A DNA stretch of 64,000 nt from Gammaproteobacteria bacterium (GCA_018825965.1 JAHKAA010000007.1:62001-126000), one strand, 5' to 3'; positions 10,801-20,772 are shown, counted from the stretch's first letter. Program-made: numbers and translations. The notes: generated from the sequence alone by a model not told the origin.

Positions 10801-10947
10801 CTTTTATTCCGATGATTAACCTCAATTAAAACCAATTTAATCGAATAAAATTAAAAAGCAAAGCGACAAGCTATTAATTTGCGACAGAACCCCAGAAGTT
10901 GCGAAGTATAGCCTGGCTATCTTTAAGTGGGCTGCAAAACGTTTTTT

Positions 10948-10987
10948 GATAAAAAAAATCCCGGCAAAAGCCAGGATTTTTTTTATC
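10948..10987 (-). terminator. Terminator after pit
   Basis: GATAAAAAAAATCC (10948-10961) and GGATTTTTTTTATC (10974-10987) are perfect complements, with a short inner GGC/GCC stem and an A-rich loop. T-runs on both strands allow bidirectional use, but it lies directly behind pit on the minus strand. Confidence 0.8.
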
Positions 10988-11002
10988 AAAGAACAGCAGG
11001 GA

Positions 11003-12271
11003 TCAGACGCTAAAAATAGCTTTGATCATATAGAAAAATACGATAGCTAAACCAGCACCCACAGGTAAAGTCACTACCCATGAAATAAAGATATTCCGTA
11101 CTACACCTAAATTAAGCGCAGCAATACCACGGGCTAAACCTACACCTAATACAGCACCCACTAAAGTTTGAGTGGTAGAGATGGGTAAACCTGTGCCAGA
11201 AGCTATAACTACAGTAGTAGCAGCAGATAACTCAGCGGCAAAACCACGGCTTGGCGTCAAATGCGTAATAGCTGTACCTATGGTTTTAATCACTTTAGCG
11301 CCTAAAGTAGCCAAACCAATCACAATACCCACAGCACCTAAAGGTAAAATCCACCAGTCCAGTTTGGCTTTACCTACCACTTCACCACCCGACTGGATCA
11401 CGCTGACCACAGCAGCCAGAGGACCAATAGCATTGGCTACATCATTGGAACCATGAGCAAAAGCCATACAACAGGCTGTGGTAATCATCAGAATACCGAA
11501 GATTTTTTCCACATTATTAAAATGCATTTCTTTGTCGGCTTGTGGATCTATATGCACCCGGTTAATAGCAATCTTACCAATCACACCCACTGCCAAGGCA
11601 ATACCACCACAGATCCAGATATTCTGTTCTACCGTCAGGTCCAGCCCCACGTGTTTTAAACCTTTAGTTACAGTCACTAAGGCCATCATCAAGGCTGCTA
11701 ATGCCATATAAAATGGTACATACTTTTTTGCATTAGCCAGTGGATTCTCGGTATCAAATATTAAACGCTGCGCGCTCATAAAAATTAAATAGGCCAAAAT
11801 ACCAGCCAGCACAGGAGTCACTATCCAACTGCCAACTATGCCACCTACTTTGCCCCACTCCACGGCATCCACGCCCACACCTACAGCGGCAAAACCAATA
11901 ATGGCACCAACAATAGAGTGAGTCGTGGACACAGGCCAGCCATAATAAGAAGCAACCAACAACCAGGTGCCAGCTGCCAATAAGGCCGCTATCATGCCGA
12001 ATACCATCAGTTCAGGCGCTGACGCAAAGTGAATAGGGTCAACAATGCCACTGCGAATGGTAGAAGTGACAGAACCGCCCGCTAAATAAGCACCGGCAAA
12101 TTCAAAAATAGCCGCAATAAAAATTGCTTGTTTAACAGTTAAAGCTTTGGATCCTACTGAGGTCCCCATGGCGTTTGCCACGTCGTTGGCACCTACACCA
12201 TAAGCCATAATAAAGCCAAATACAGCGGCTACGATAATCAGCGTATAGCCGTACGTAGTTAAAATATCCAT
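11003..12271 (-). CDS. pit: Low-affinity inorganic phosphate transporter, PiT family
   Basis: Cation-coupled phosphate symporter of the inner membrane. The 422-residue protein is almost wholly hydrophobic helices. It has the two diagnostic PiT repeats: GANDVANAMGTSVGSKALT near the N-terminus and HGSNDVANAIGPLAA in the second half. E. coli PitA (499) is longer, with a larger central loop. It sits 19 nt behind a DUF47 (TIGR00153) gene, the usual partner, and is probably co-transcribed with it. I see no Pho box in front of the pair, fitting constitutive low-affinity uptake. Confidence 0.92.
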   Translation of the reverse strand: MDILTTYGYTLIIVAAVFGFIMAYGVGANDVANAMGTSVGSKALTVKQAIFIAAIFEFAGAYLAGGSVTSTIRSGIVDPIHFASAPELMVFGMIAALLAAGTWLLVASYYGWPVSTTHSIVGAIIGFAAVGVGVDAVEWGKVGGIVGSWIVTPVLAGILAYLIFMSAQRLIFDTENPLANAKKYVPFYMALAALMMALVTVTKGLKHVGLDLTVEQNIWICGGIALAVGVIGKIAINRVHIDPQADKEMHFNNVEKIFGILMITTACCMAFAHGSNDVANAIGPLAAVVSVIQSGGEVVGKAKLDWWILPLGAVGIVIGLATLGAKVIKTIGTAITHLTPSRGFAAELSAATTVVIASGTGLPISTTQTLVGAVLGVGLARGIAALNLGVVRNIFISWVVTLPVGAGLAIVFFYMIKAIFSV

Positions 12272-12290
12272 GTTTGAATTACCTTAAGAA

Positions 12291-12965
12291 TTAACGAGCT
12301 AACATGATTTCAAGACGTGAACCTACTTTCAGGGCAGAGTCAGCTAAATCGCCAACCCACTCCAGAGTGCGGTACAGGAACATCACATCAACCGGATTCA
12401 TTTCGGCTTCAGCTTTACGCACAAATTTACGTAAACTGATCTGCAACTGGTCGGTATCATGCTCGATTTCATCGATACGTTCGACCATTTTGATCACTAA
12501 GTCGACTTCGCGGCCACGAAAACCAGTTTCCAACAGCTCGTCCAGTTCATTGATTGCTTCACATGCCAGTTCAACAGCATCGATACAGCGCTGCAGGTAA
12601 GCTTTAAATTCCACCTGAATAGCAGCAGGAATTTCCAGCTCACGACCTAAAACACGGCCTGTGATGTCTTTGGCTTTGTTGGCAATTTTATCCTGCTGCG
12701 AAACCAGCTCTAATAAGTCCGTTCGTTCCACAGGTAAAAACAGCCCACGTGGCAAATGCACACGGATATCACGTTTTAAATTGTCGGCATCCTTTTCCAA
12801 CGTCACAATAGATGTGCGAACTTCAGCCGCTTTATCCCAATCCTTTAAAAACACTGCGTCAAAAAATGGCAGCAGCAGCTGGCTGGCATCAAAAACCTTT
12901 TTGATATGCTCTTCCAATGGCTTGATTGGGGATTTTGCGAAAACCGCCAAAAAGTGATTTGGCAT
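12291..12965 (-). CDS. DUF47/TIGR00153 PhoU-like accessory protein of Pit
   Basis: A 224-residue all-helical cytoplasmic protein of the DUF47 (Pit accessory, PhoU-like) family. The body starts MPNHFLAVFAKSPIKPLEEH, typical of TIGR00153. A longer in-frame extension to 13025 exists, but the ATG at 12965 has AGAGG upstream and matches the family start, so I use it. Conserved acidic/histidine bundle motifs include DNLKRDIRVHLPRGLFLPVER and RIDEIEHDTDQLQ. It probably modulates the downstream phosphate transporter; the exact role in this organism is inferred. Confidence 0.88.
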   Translation of the reverse strand: MPNHFLAVFAKSPIKPLEEHIKKVFDASQLLLPFFDAVFLKDWDKAAEVRTSIVTLEKDADNLKRDIRVHLPRGLFLPVERTDLLELVSQQDKIANKAKDITGRVLGRELEIPAAIQVEFKAYLQRCIDAVELACEAINELDELLETGFRGREVDLVIKMVERIDEIEHDTDQLQISLRKFVRKAEAEMNPVDVMFLYRTLEWVGDLADSALKVGSRLEIMLAR

Positions 12966-13060
12966 AATGAGTGTGCCTCTTGTTGTTGAGTTGACGAAAG
13001 TCGGCGCGCATTGTACTGCAATCAAAGTGTAATAAAAACGCCTTAAAAAGCCAGAGTATA

Positions 13061-13097
13061 AAAAGCCCGATAAAACATAGGTTTTATCAGGCTTTTA
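13061..13097. terminator. Bidirectional-looking terminator between phoU and the pit operon
   Basis: AAAAGCC-C-GATAAAAC pairs with GTTTTATC-A-GGCTTTT across a short loop, with a single mismatch. It lies directly downstream of phoU on the minus strand and separates the pst-phoU run from the DUF47-pit run. Confidence 0.8.
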
Positions 13098-13119
13098 TGA
13101 CAACTCAATGCTGATTTTT

Positions 13120-13830
13120 TTAACTGCGGGCGTCTTGCTCTAACTTTTCATCATCGCTGTGGCGCACGTCTTTGCCTTTGACCAGAAAGACGATGTATTC
13201 AGCGACATTTTTACAACGGTCGCCAATACGTTCCATAGAGCGGGCAGACCACAATACATTCATAATCTTAGGAATAGAACGTGGGTCTTCCATCATATAG
13301 GTCATTAATTGACGGGTAATAGCTTCGTATTCACGGTCTACTTTTTTATCTTCGCGGTGCACTGCTAAAGCAGCTTCCACGTCCATACGGGCAAAAGCGT
13401 CCAATACATCGTGCAGCATCTGCGCTACATGGCGGCCCATATTGTCGAGGTTCACCAGCAGATCCTGCTGCGCGCTGTTAAAGGACTCCAATGCCACCTT
13501 AGCGATACGCTCGGCTTCATCACCAATACGCTCTAAATCTGAAATGGTTTTGATAATCGCCATAATCAGGCGCAAATCGCTGGCTGCCGGCTGGCGTTTG
13601 GCAATGATACGGGTGCATTCGTGGTCAATTTTAATTTCCCAGTCGTTTACTTTCTCATCATTCGCAATCACCTGACGAGCTAAATCAGCATCGCTGCTGG
13701 CAATAGCATTCAGTGCATCCGCCAGTTGTTGTTCAATTAAGCCACCCATTGCCATCACATGGTTGCGAACCTGCTCAATTTCTTCATTAAACTGGCTGGA
13801 AATGTGTTTTGTTAAGTTCATTTTGTCCAT
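13120..13830 (-). CDS. phoU: Phosphate signalling protein PhoU
   Basis: Negative regulator that links the Pst transporter to the PhoR kinase when phosphate is plentiful. The 236-residue helical protein has two three-helix PhoU repeats with the metal-binding acidic motifs: [14 protein letters not shown] in the first and [15 protein letters not shown] in the second. AAAGGAG sits 8 nt upstream of the ATG at 13830, which settles the start over the Met three codons later. It is the last gene of the pstC-pstA-pstB-phoU series. Confidence 0.96.
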   Translation of the reverse strand: MDKMNLTKHISSQFNEEIEQVRNHVMAMGGLIEQQLADALNAIASSDADLARQVIANDEKVNDWEIKIDHECTRIIAKRQPAASDLRLIMAIIKTISDLERIGDEAERIAKVALESFNSAQQDLLVNLDNMGRHVAQMLHDVLDAFARMDVEAALAVHREDKKVDREYEAITRQLMTYMMEDPRSIPKIMNVLWSARSMERIGDRCKNVAEYIVFLVKGKDVRHSDDEKLEQDARS

Positions 13831-13858
13831 CGCGATCTCCTTTGATCTGCTTCAGCCG

Positions 13859-14683
13859 TTAACCAAAACGGCCTGTGATGTAATCTTCAGTTTGTTGCTG
13901 CGATGGATTGGTGAACATCTTATTGGTGGCATCAAACTCAATTAAATCACCCATATACATAAATGCAGTATAGTCGGATACACGGGCAGCCTGCTGCATA
14001 TTGTGGGTAACAATCACGATAGTGTATTTATCTTTGAGTTCATAAATCAGTTCTTCAATTTTCAGCGTAGAAATTGGATCCAAAGCTGAAGCGGGCTCAT
14101 CAAGTAACAACACTTCAGGTTCAATAGCAATAGCCCGTGCTATGACCAAACGTTGCTGCTGACCACCAGATAAACCAAAGGCATTGTCATGCAAACGGTC
14201 TTTCACTTCGTTCCACAAAGCTGCGCCTTTTAATGAAGTTTCGACCACTTCATCCAGAATACGTTTGTCTTTAACGCCTTGCAGACGCAGGCCATAAGCC
14301 ACGTTTTCATAAATGCTTTTTGGGAATGGGTTAGGTTTCTGGAATACCATGCCAACCTGACGGCGTAACTCAGCCACGTCAATTTTTGGGTCATAAATAT
14401 TCTGGCCATCCATTAAAATCTGGCCTTCAATACGGCAGATATCCACTAAATCGTTCATCCGGTTAAAGCAGCGCAACAAGGTGGATTTACCACAACCTGA
14501 AGGGCCGATAAAAGCCGTGACGCGTTTTTCCGGGATCGTCATATTGACGCTTTTTAATGCCAGCGAATCTGCGTAATACAGCTTCAGATCGTTGACCTGA
14601 AGTTTGATTTTTTCATCCGACAGTTTCAATTCGTTTTCTACCGGTGGAGCAGTTAATTTATCTTGATTCATCTTCATTACCAT
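13859..14683 (-). CDS. pstB: Phosphate ABC transporter ATP-binding protein PstB
   Basis: ATPase of the high-affinity phosphate importer. The 274-residue protein has Walker [11 protein letters not shown]-loop [13 protein letters not shown] signature [16 protein letters not shown], Walker [14 protein letters not shown] and the switch histidine in IVTHNMQQA. It has an N-terminal extension of about 25 residues compared with E. coli PstB (257). Three possible ATG starts lie within five codons (14683, 14677, 14671), none with a strong ribosome site. Confidence 0.96.
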   Translation of the reverse strand: MVMKMNQDKLTAPPVENELKLSDEKIKLQVNDLKLYYADSLALKSVNMTIPEKRVTAFIGPSGCGKSTLLRCFNRMNDLVDICRIEGQILMDGQNIYDPKIDVAELRRQVGMVFQKPNPFPKSIYENVAYGLRLQGVKDKRILDEVVETSLKGAALWNEVKDRLHDNAFGLSGGQQQRLVIARAIAIEPEVLLLDEPASALDPISTLKIEELIYELKDKYTIVIVTHNMQQAARVSDYTAFMYMGDLIEFDATNKMFTNPSQQQTEDYITGRFG

Positions 14684-14739
14684 TCTATGAAATTCTGTGA
14701 GCTTGTGACCAAAGGCCTGCCACGCAGGCCTGCTGCTTT

Positions 14740-16419
14740 CTAATCTGTATCGCTGCGGTATTTTTCACGTAATCTGTTACGCATATAGATAGCCGCCATA
14801 TTCAGCACCACAATCAATAACACCAGCACCAGTGCTGTGGCATAGAGCAAGGGACGCGAAGCTTCAACGTTTGGACTCTGGAAACCCACATCAAAGACGT
14901 GGAAACCTAAGTGCATGATCTTCTGGTCTAAATGAATAAATGGGAAATTGCCATCTATAGGTAAAGTAGGTGCCAGTTTCACTACACCTACCAGCATCAG
15001 AGGTGCTACTTCACCTGCAGCACGAGCCACTGCTAAAATTAACCCCGTCATCATAGCCGGAGTGGCCAGCGGCACTATCACTTTCCATAAAGTTTCAGAT
15101 TTGGTTGCACCTAAGGCCAGACTACCCATACGAATAGTACTTGGAATACGGGATAACCCTTCTTCTGTCGATACAATGACGACAGGCAGAGTCAACAAGG
15201 CCAGGGTCAAAGAGGCCCAGAATAAACCCGGAGTACCAAAAGTCGGGCTTGGTAAAGCTTCAGGGTAAAACAGCTGATCAATGCTGCCGCCCATAATGTA
15301 CACAAAGAAACCTAAACCAAAAACACCGTACACAATAGAAGGTACACCAGCCAGGTTATAGACCGAAATCCGGATGATTTTCAGCAGTGGCCCTTGTTTG
15401 GCGTATTCACGCAGATAAATGGCTGCCAGCACCCCAAAAGGCGTCACGATAATAGCCATTAATATAACCATAGTGACAGTACCAAAAATGGCAGGGAATA
15501 TACCGCCTTCGGTATTGGCTTCCCGTGGCTCTTGCGTCAGGAAAGTGCCAATGCCACTAAAGTAATGTCTGGTTTTTTGCCAGACCGACATATCGTTTGG
15601 TGCAAAAGCATTCACGATATTTGCCAGTGAAATGGTGACTTCACGGCCTTCTGCAGAACGTGCCACTAAGTTGTCACGATTAGACTCAGCACGCAGCTGA
15701 TCCAGTTTTTGTTGGATCACGGCGTATTCATCGTTCAGCACTTTGTTTTCTGCTTCAGCCTGAGCTTTGAATTCTGCCATTTCAGCGTCAGACACCTTAT
15801 CCAGCACCAGACGACGTTCGGTTAAACGTAACTTCTCAATCTGGTTATTGATGCGGCTGATGTCATTTTTTTCGATATCTTTCATCTGTTGAAAAATACC
15901 GTTAGCGCGTTCAACCCGTTTTAACAACTCAGGCCACATGGCGGCACCTTCAGCAATCAGGGTATCGCCTTCGTTCAGCCTGAGCGGGAAACCATAAAAA
16001 TTACCACGCTCACGACGCTCCAGCGCAATAGCGCCCTCTGGTGCTGCCCAGCCGGTGATTTCATAATCCATATACCAGGAGAAATCCCGGCCATACAAGT
16101 CACGGTTACCTACTTTGACCAGATAACGGGTCACAGCTTCCAGCTCTGCCGGCACTGTAGCACCTGATTCACGCAACATCACAGCAGACACTGTTTCGGC
16201 ACGCACCAGTTCACCCATAATGACTTTTTTCTGACCGGATTCAGGCGACCATTCAGTCTGCTGTAAATCCGCAGGCCAGAAGTGACTACCGCCACGTACG
16301 ACAATCAGTCCCAACACACCTATCACCATCACCAGACACAAGGCAATGGCACCAGCGTTTAACCAAATCCAGGGAGTCCCTGATCTGAACCAGGCTCTTA
16401 CGCCAAATAAAGATTTCAT
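14740..16419 (-). CDS. pstA: Phosphate ABC transporter permease PstA, enlarged form
   Basis: Membrane subunit of the phosphate importer. The C-terminal 270 residues are a standard PstA permease ([21 protein letters not shown], then the coupling motif [23 protein letters not shown]). The protein is 559 residues, nearly twice E. coli PstA (296). After the first membrane helix comes a non-membrane insertion (about residues 45-290), which includes a coiled-coil-like segment near residues 185-250. The ATG at 16419 is preferred to a TTG one codon upstream. It lies 15 nt after pstC. Confidence 0.93.
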   Translation of the reverse strand: MKSLFGVRAWFRSGTPWIWLNAGAIALCLVMVIGVLGLIVVRGGSHFWPADLQQTEWSPESGQKKVIMGELVRAETVSAVMLRESGATVPAELEAVTRYLVKVGNRDLYGRDFSWYMDYEITGWAAPEGAIALERRERGNFYGFPLRLNEGDTLIAEGAAMWPELLKRVERANGIFQQMKDIEKNDISRINNQIEKLRLTERRLVLDKVSDAEMAEFKAQAEAENKVLNDEYAVIQQKLDQLRAESNRDNLVARSAEGREVTISLANIVNAFAPNDMSVWQKTRHYFSGIGTFLTQEPREANTEGGIFPAIFGTVTMVILMAIIVTPFGVLAAIYLREYAKQGPLLKIIRISVYNLAGVPSIVYGVFGLGFFVYIMGGSIDQLFYPEALPSPTFGTPGLFWASLTLALLTLPVVIVSTEEGLSRIPSTIRMGSLALGATKSETLWKVIVPLATPAMMTGLILAVARAAGEVAPLMLVGVVKLAPTLPIDGNFPFIHLDQKIMHLGFHVFDVGFQSPNVEASRPLLYATALVLVLLIVVLNMAAIYMRNRLREKYRSDTD

Positions 16420-16434
16420 CAAAGTGCCCCTTAA

Positions 16435-18723
16435 TTACAGATTGCTGAAGCGTTGACGTAAACGCTGCCGTATGACTTCGGCGAGGGTATTAAATACAAA
16501 GGTAAAAACAAACAACACCAAAGCAGCAAGGAACAACACACGGAAGTGGGTGCTGCCAACGGCTGTCTCAGGTAACTCCACCGCTATATTGGCGGATAAA
16601 GTACGCATACCTTCGAAGATATTAAAGTTCACGACAGGGCTGTTCCCCGTGGCCATCAGTACTATCATGGTTTCCCCCACAGCGCGGCCAAACCCCACCA
16701 TCACTGCAGCGAACACACCTGGACTTGCTGTTGGTAATACTACACCCACCATGGTTTGCCATGGTGTCGCCCCCAAAGCTAAAGAACCCTGAGTTAAATG
16801 GCGAGGCACGTTAAAAATGGCATCTTCAGCAATGGAGAAGATATTTGGAATAACAGCAAAGCCCATAGCTATACCTACAATCAGCGCATTACGCTGGTCA
16901 TAGTTAATGCCATTGTCAGTAAACCATTGACGTAAGCTGCCATCAAAAAAGGCATGGTCGATCACCGGGCTGGCACTGACAGCAAGATAACCAAACAAAA
17001 CGATAACGGGCACTAAAAACGCAGCTTCCCAACCTAAACCAAAACGATTGCGAATAGATTCAGGCATATAACGCCACAAATAGGCTGCAGCGAGCATCAT
17101 AAATGGCATCAGGATCAGAATAGCAAACACAGCGCTTAAATACTCTTCCACAAAAGGCGCCAACCATAAACCCGCTAAGAAGCCGAGGATCACTGTGGGC
17201 AAGGCCGCCATAATTTCGATGGTAGGTTTCACTTTGCCACGCAGTACAGGCGTCATAAAGTAAGCGACATAAATAGCGCTCATGATGGCCAGAGGGGTGG
17301 CAAACAACATGGCAAAAAATGCGGCTTTTAAAGTACCTAAGGCTAAAGGCACCATGCTCATTTTGGCTTCGAATTCATCTGAACCGGCAGAGGCCTGCCA
17401 AATATAGCGGGCTTCATCACGGCCTTCATACCAGACTTCATTCCACAGCGCTTTGTAAGACACGTCCGGATGTGCATTATCCAGCTCAAACTTATGCATC
17501 TGACCTTTGTTGTCCAGCAACAGGAAATTAGTGTTAATAGGAGAAATGGCAATTTGTTTTGCCTGCAGTTCATCTTCAAAGGCGTCTAAAAACAAAGTGC
17601 GGGCTGAAGTGCCGTAATGAATGCCCAAATGACCTTTGTCATCTATGGCCATAAAACCTTTACGGGAGTATTCAGCAACGATCTGAGTAATAGCACCAGG
17701 GTGCTGCTCAAAATCACGAATTTGTTTTAAGTCGAAGTTATTGTGCTGGTCCCGCACTAAAAACCACTGACTCAGCTCACCATCTGACGAACCAACCACT
17801 AAGGACACAGTCCCCACCAGAAACTCAATGGCGGTGATTTGTTCACCTGATTTCACTGCATTGACGCTTTGGACTAAACGCGCTTCCTGTGGATTATTAA
17901 TGGCGTAATAATGGATTTGACCTGCGTTATCAGCAACAAACAAATTCTGAAAAGTGTTGTCGATCAGAATTCTGCTGGCTGAAGCTGGTGCGTCAGGTAA
18001 AGTGTAATCCGTACGTACCACAGTGGTTTCGCCGGTCAGAAACACAGTTTCAGCCACCATGTTTGACAAGACTAAACGACCATCAGCCGTATAAGCACTC
18101 AACATCCGGTTTTCGTCTTTTTCCTGTATGGCGATAGCCACTAAAGCCTGACCTTGGGCATCAACCTGTACCGGAGCTTCACCTAAAGGATAACTGACTT
18201 TAGGATTCACCTGACGTTTATCCTTTGGATAACTTAACAGATATTCATGCTTGGCAATCAGCGCCTGGCCGTTGGATAAACCCAGAATGATAGTGCCGGT
18301 ACGAGGGTCAGCTTTAGCAAAAGTAGTGACTGTGACATCAGCAGGTAAAGCCAATTGCACTTGTTGCTTCAGCTCACCTGTGTCCGCGTTAAAAAACTGC
18401 AGCTTTGCATCTGCTGTCACAGTTAAGCCTATCTCACCATAACGCTCTATATTGCTATACAGAGGTTCTGTAGCAGGACTTTGATAGCTGGTTTTCTGCT
18501 CCACTGAAGCTGAGGAAAACAAAGGCCCCACTTCAGAAAACAGATAAACAAATATAGTGGCAAAAGCCAGCACCACACTGATGCCGGCAAAGCTGATGCC
18601 ATATTTGGAGATTTTATCTTTAACAGAGCGCCAGCGCCGTAAACGGGCACGACGTTCACCAGTTGGCAGTAAAGAACGCGGCGAATCACCGGCTGACTGC
18701 TGACTTGGATGGGTTGAGTGCAT
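16435..18723 (-). CDS. pstC: Phosphate ABC transporter permease PstC, enlarged with a periplasmic propeller-like domain
   Basis: Second membrane subunit of the phosphate importer. The C-terminal 300 residues are a normal PstC (MAALPTVILGFLAGLW, coupling motif SLALGATPWQTMVGVVLPTASPG, GRAVGETM). The N-terminal half is unusual. After one helix (about residues 38-62) comes some 390 residues of repeated beta-type sequence, such as ITAIEFLVGTVSLVVGSSDG and AITQIVAEYSRKGFMAIDDK, resembling propeller blades, before the permease helices begin near residue 465. Length is 762 against 319 in E. coli. The ATG at 18723 has GGTGG upstream. The longer frame to 18846 would overlap the promoter and is rejected. 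Confidence 0.92.
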   Translation of the reverse strand: MHSTHPSQQSAGDSPRSLLPTGERRARLRRWRSVKDKISKYGISFAGISVVLAFATIFVYLFSEVGPLFSSASVEQKTSYQSPATEPLYSNIERYGEIGLTVTADAKLQFFNADTGELKQQVQLALPADVTVTTFAKADPRTGTIILGLSNGQALIAKHEYLLSYPKDKRQVNPKVSYPLGEAPVQVDAQGQALVAIAIQEKDENRMLSAYTADGRLVLSNMVAETVFLTGETTVVRTDYTLPDAPASASRILIDNTFQNLFVADNAGQIHYYAINNPQEARLVQSVNAVKSGEQITAIEFLVGTVSLVVGSSDGELSQWFLVRDQHNNFDLKQIRDFEQHPGAITQIVAEYSRKGFMAIDDKGHLGIHYGTSARTLFLDAFEDELQAKQIAISPINTNFLLLDNKGQMHKFELDNAHPDVSYKALWNEVWYEGRDEARYIWQASAGSDEFEAKMSMVPLALGTLKAAFFAMLFATPLAIMSAIYVAYFMTPVLRGKVKPTIEIMAALPTVILGFLAGLWLAPFVEEYLSAVFAILILMPFMMLAAAYLWRYMPESIRNRFGLGWEAAFLVPVIVLFGYLAVSASPVIDHAFFDGSLRQWFTDNGINYDQRNALIVGIAMGFAVIPNIFSIAEDAIFNVPRHLTQGSLALGATPWQTMVGVVLPTASPGVFAAVMVGFGRAVGETMIVLMATGNSPVVNFNIFEGMRTLSANIAVELPETAVGSTHFRVLFLAALVLFVFTFVFNTLAEVIRQRLRQRFSNL

Positions 18724-18759
18724 AGTTGCTATACCACCAGTTACTTTTAGATGTTGGCA

Positions 18760-18793
18760 ACTATAGTAGAGTTTTATGACGGAAATATTACAA
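18760..18793 (-). promoter_or_regulatory. PhoB box and -10 of pstC
   Basis: On the minus strand TTGTAATATTTCCGTCAT (18776-18793) matches the E. coli Pho-box consensus at about 14 of 18 positions. It is followed by exactly 10 nt and then TATAGT (18760-18765). The pstCAB-phoU genes thus have their own Pho promoter in addition to that of pstS. A palindrome TGTCAT-N4-ATGACA at 18804-18819 lies just upstream. Confidence 0.7.
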
Positions 18794-18865
18794 GGTGATT
18801 TTCTGTCATATAAATGACACAAACGGATCCGGACGGGAAAGATCAAACTATTACTTTTAATAGAA

Positions 18866-18896
18866 AAAACAAGGCACCCTGAAGGTGCCTTGTTTT
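18866..18896 (-). terminator. Terminator between pstS and pstC
   Basis: AAAACAAGGCACC (18866-18878) and GGTGCCTTGTTTT (18884-18896) form a 13-bp perfect stem with a 5-nt loop. On the minus strand it follows pstS, so it should limit read-through and leave the binding protein more abundant than the permease genes. Confidence 0.85.
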
Positions 18897-18908
18897 CATC
18901 AGTACAAC

Positions 18909-19889
18909 TTATTTAATACCCAGGTCAGCCAGAGCTTTAGCTGCTACTGAAGCTGGAACCGGCACATAGCCATCGTGTGCTACGACGTCCTGACCATTTT
19001 TTGACAGTACAAAACGCACGAACTCACGCTCTAAAGGTAACATTTCTTTGTTTGGGTGCTTGTTGATGTACACGTACAGGAAACGTGATAACGGGTATTT
19101 ACCGTCTAAAGCATGATCCGCATTTGGTGCATAAAACGGCTCACCTTCTTTTTTCGCTAAAGGTAAAGCTTTCACACTTGACGTGATATAGCCTATGCCT
19201 GAGTAACCAATACCGTTGATAGACTCACTGATACCCTGCACTACAGAAGCAGAACCTGGTTGTTCATTGATGCTGGATTTAAAGTCACCGCCACATAAGG
19301 CCACATCTTTAAAATAACCGTAAGTACCAGATACAGCGTTACGGCTGTACGTAGTGAAATCACGGTTTGCCCATGCGCCTTCCATACCTAACTGGCCCCA
19401 GCGTGTCACATCTTCTTTATAACCACATTTACGGGTTGCAGAGAAAATGGCGTCCACCTGAGCAATAGTCAGACCTTTTAACGGGTTGTCTTTGTTTACA
19501 TACACAGCCAATAAGTCGATAGCCACAGGAATAGCCATTGGTTTGTAGCCATATTTCGCTTCAAATTCCTGCACTTCTGATGGCTTCATAGCACGGCTCA
19601 TAGGGCCAAAGTTAGAGGTGCCTTCAGTTAAAGCTGTAGGAGCGGTAGAAGAACCTGCACCCTGGATCTGGATATTCACGTTTGGATATTGCTTACGGAA
19701 TTCTTCAGCCCATTTTGTCATCAGGTTGTTTAAGGTATCAGAACCTATACTGGAAATGTTGCCTGAAACACCAGTAGATTTTACGTAAGCAGGCAATTTC
19801 GGATCTGCTTCGATAATGGCAGCCTGAGCTGTCAGGCCTAAAGTGGCTGCAATAAGACTGATTGAAGTTAATAATTTTGCTACTTTCAC
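18909..19889 (-). CDS. pstS: Periplasmic phosphate-binding protein PstS
   Basis: High-affinity phosphate receptor of the Pst importer. The 326-residue protein has a signal peptide ending near AAIIEA (residues 1-24). Phosphate-contact motifs follow: [36 protein letters not shown] and [12 protein letters not shown]. It belongs to the Vibrio/Pseudomonas-like PstS branch rather than the E. coli one. Translation begins at GTG with GGAGAG upstream. A Pho box sits about 75 nt before the start codon, and a strong terminator follows the gene. Confidence 0.95.
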   Translation of the reverse strand: MKVAKLLTSISLIAATLGLTAQAAIIEADPKLPAYVKSTGVSGNISSIGSDTLNNLMTKWAEEFRKQYPNVNIQIQGAGSSTAPTALTEGTSNFGPMSRAMKPSEVQEFEAKYGYKPMAIPVAIDLLAVYVNKDNPLKGLTIAQVDAIFSATRKCGYKEDVTRWGQLGMEGAWANRDFTTYSRNAVSGTYGYFKDVALCGGDFKSSINEQPGSASVVQGISESINGIGYSGIGYITSSVKALPLAKKEGEPFYAPNADHALDGKYPLSRFLYVYINKHPNKEMLPLEREFVRFVLSKNGQDVVAHDGYVPVPASVAAKALADLGIK

Positions 19890-19948
19890 GTTGCTCTCCT
19901 CACAACAGACAAATGCCTGTTCGTGGTTCAGGTTGTTTTCTGGGTCCT

Positions 19949-19982
19949 ATCATAAAAAAGAAATATGACACTAATATGACGA
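19949..19982 (-). promoter_or_regulatory. PhoB box and -10 of pstS
   Basis: On the minus strand TCGTCATATTAGTGTCAT (19965-19982) has two half sites at 11-bp spacing (about 14 of 18 consensus positions). Ten nt later is TATGAT (19949-19954). This is the canonical architecture of a PhoB-activated promoter lacking a -35 box. Confidence 0.82.
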
Positions 19983-20162
19983 AACAAAAGAACATCTTTT
20001 GAGCTACAGCAAATTTTTTTACTCAACAGGGGAGATTTGCGACGACTTGACTGTCAAAAACCAGCAAGAGGTCTACAATGGGGGAAGCTAACGCTAGCTA
20101 ACTCACTGTTTTTCTAAGTTCTTTTCTATTTTTATCAGATTTGACTCTCCAGGAGATGTAAT

Positions 20163-20663
20163 ATGAAGCAGTTGATTTTAACTGTGATAGGTCGGGATAA
20201 AGCAGGTTTAGTCGAACAACTGGCTACAGTGATCACCAGTCATCAAGGCAACTGGATGGCCAGTAACTTAAGTCATTTAGGGGGCTACTTTGCCGGTATA
20301 TTGCAACTGGAAGTGTCTGAAGAGCATTTATTTGCATTGACAACAGAGCTTGAACGCATGTCAGACCTGGATATCAAAATTCAGCAAGGTTTAGACTGTG
20401 CAACTCATCCGGATAAGCAGCTGCAATTTGTGATTACAGGCAACGACAGACCGGGCATAGTACGAGAGCTGTCCAGCGTGATGAAACACAAAGGTGCCAA
20501 CATTATTCATTTTGAAAGCTCCAAACAAAGCGCCCCCAACTGGGGTGTTCCGTTGTTTCACGCCATAGCCACAGTAGAACTGCCTGCCGATCTGAATAAA
20601 GATGAAGTGGTCAAAGCGCTGGAAGCTATAGCTTCGGACGTAGTGGTTGATATTGAACACTAA
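20163..20663 (+). CDS. GcvR-like protein with two ACT domains
   Basis: A 166-residue cytoplasmic protein of two ACT domains (about residues 4-75 and 87-160), each starting with the ligand-loop motif: VIGRDKAGLVEQLATVI and ITGNDRPGIVRELSSVM. This is the layout of GcvR, which in E. coli holds GcvA in the repressing state in response to glycine. No gcvA or gcv operon is visible here, so the regulatory target is unknown. It stands alone between pstS (divergent) and ppk. A TACAAT hexamer near 20075 is a possible -10, with no matching -35. Confidence 0.75.
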   Translation: MKQLILTVIGRDKAGLVEQLATVITSHQGNWMASNLSHLGGYFAGILQLEVSEEHLFALTTELERMSDLDIKIQQGLDCATHPDKQLQFVITGNDRPGIVRELSSVMKHKGANIIHFESSKQSAPNWGVPLFHAIATVELPADLNKDEVVKALEAIASDVVVDIEH

Positions 20664-20710
20664 CCCTGCTGAAAAAAATATCTCTGTATTAAAGGATCAG
20701 AGCCTTGATC

Positions 20711-20744
20711 CTTTCATCAGTCTGTCATAAAACTGCCATAGAGT
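20711..20744 (+). promoter_or_regulatory. PhoB boxes and -10 of ppk-ppx
   Basis: Three 7-bp half sites repeat every 11 bp: CTTTCAT (20711), CTGTCAT (20722), CTGCCAT (20733). The first pair forms an 18-mer (20711-20728) followed by exactly 10 nt and TAGAGT (20739-20744). The second and third form an even better consensus match, at 17 of 18. The third half site overlaps the -10 region. Confidence 0.8.
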
Positions 20745-20772
20745 AGCTCCCGAACCCGATCAGGAGCGCGTT

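Noticed and set aside
12966..13025. N-terminal extension of the DUF47 protein
   Set aside because: The added 20 residues are unlike the family, while the internal ATG has a good ribosome site and matches the usual start.
18803..18820. Plus-strand Pho-box-like 18-mer CTGTCATATAAATGACAC
   Set aside because: It matches the consensus at about 16 of 18, but is oriented away from pstC, points only toward the ACT gene more than 1.3 kb away, and has no -10 at the right distance. Kept only as a palindrome next to the pstC site.
18724..18846. N-terminal extension of PstC
   Set aside because: It would be translated from DNA that carries the Pho box and -10 of the same gene.
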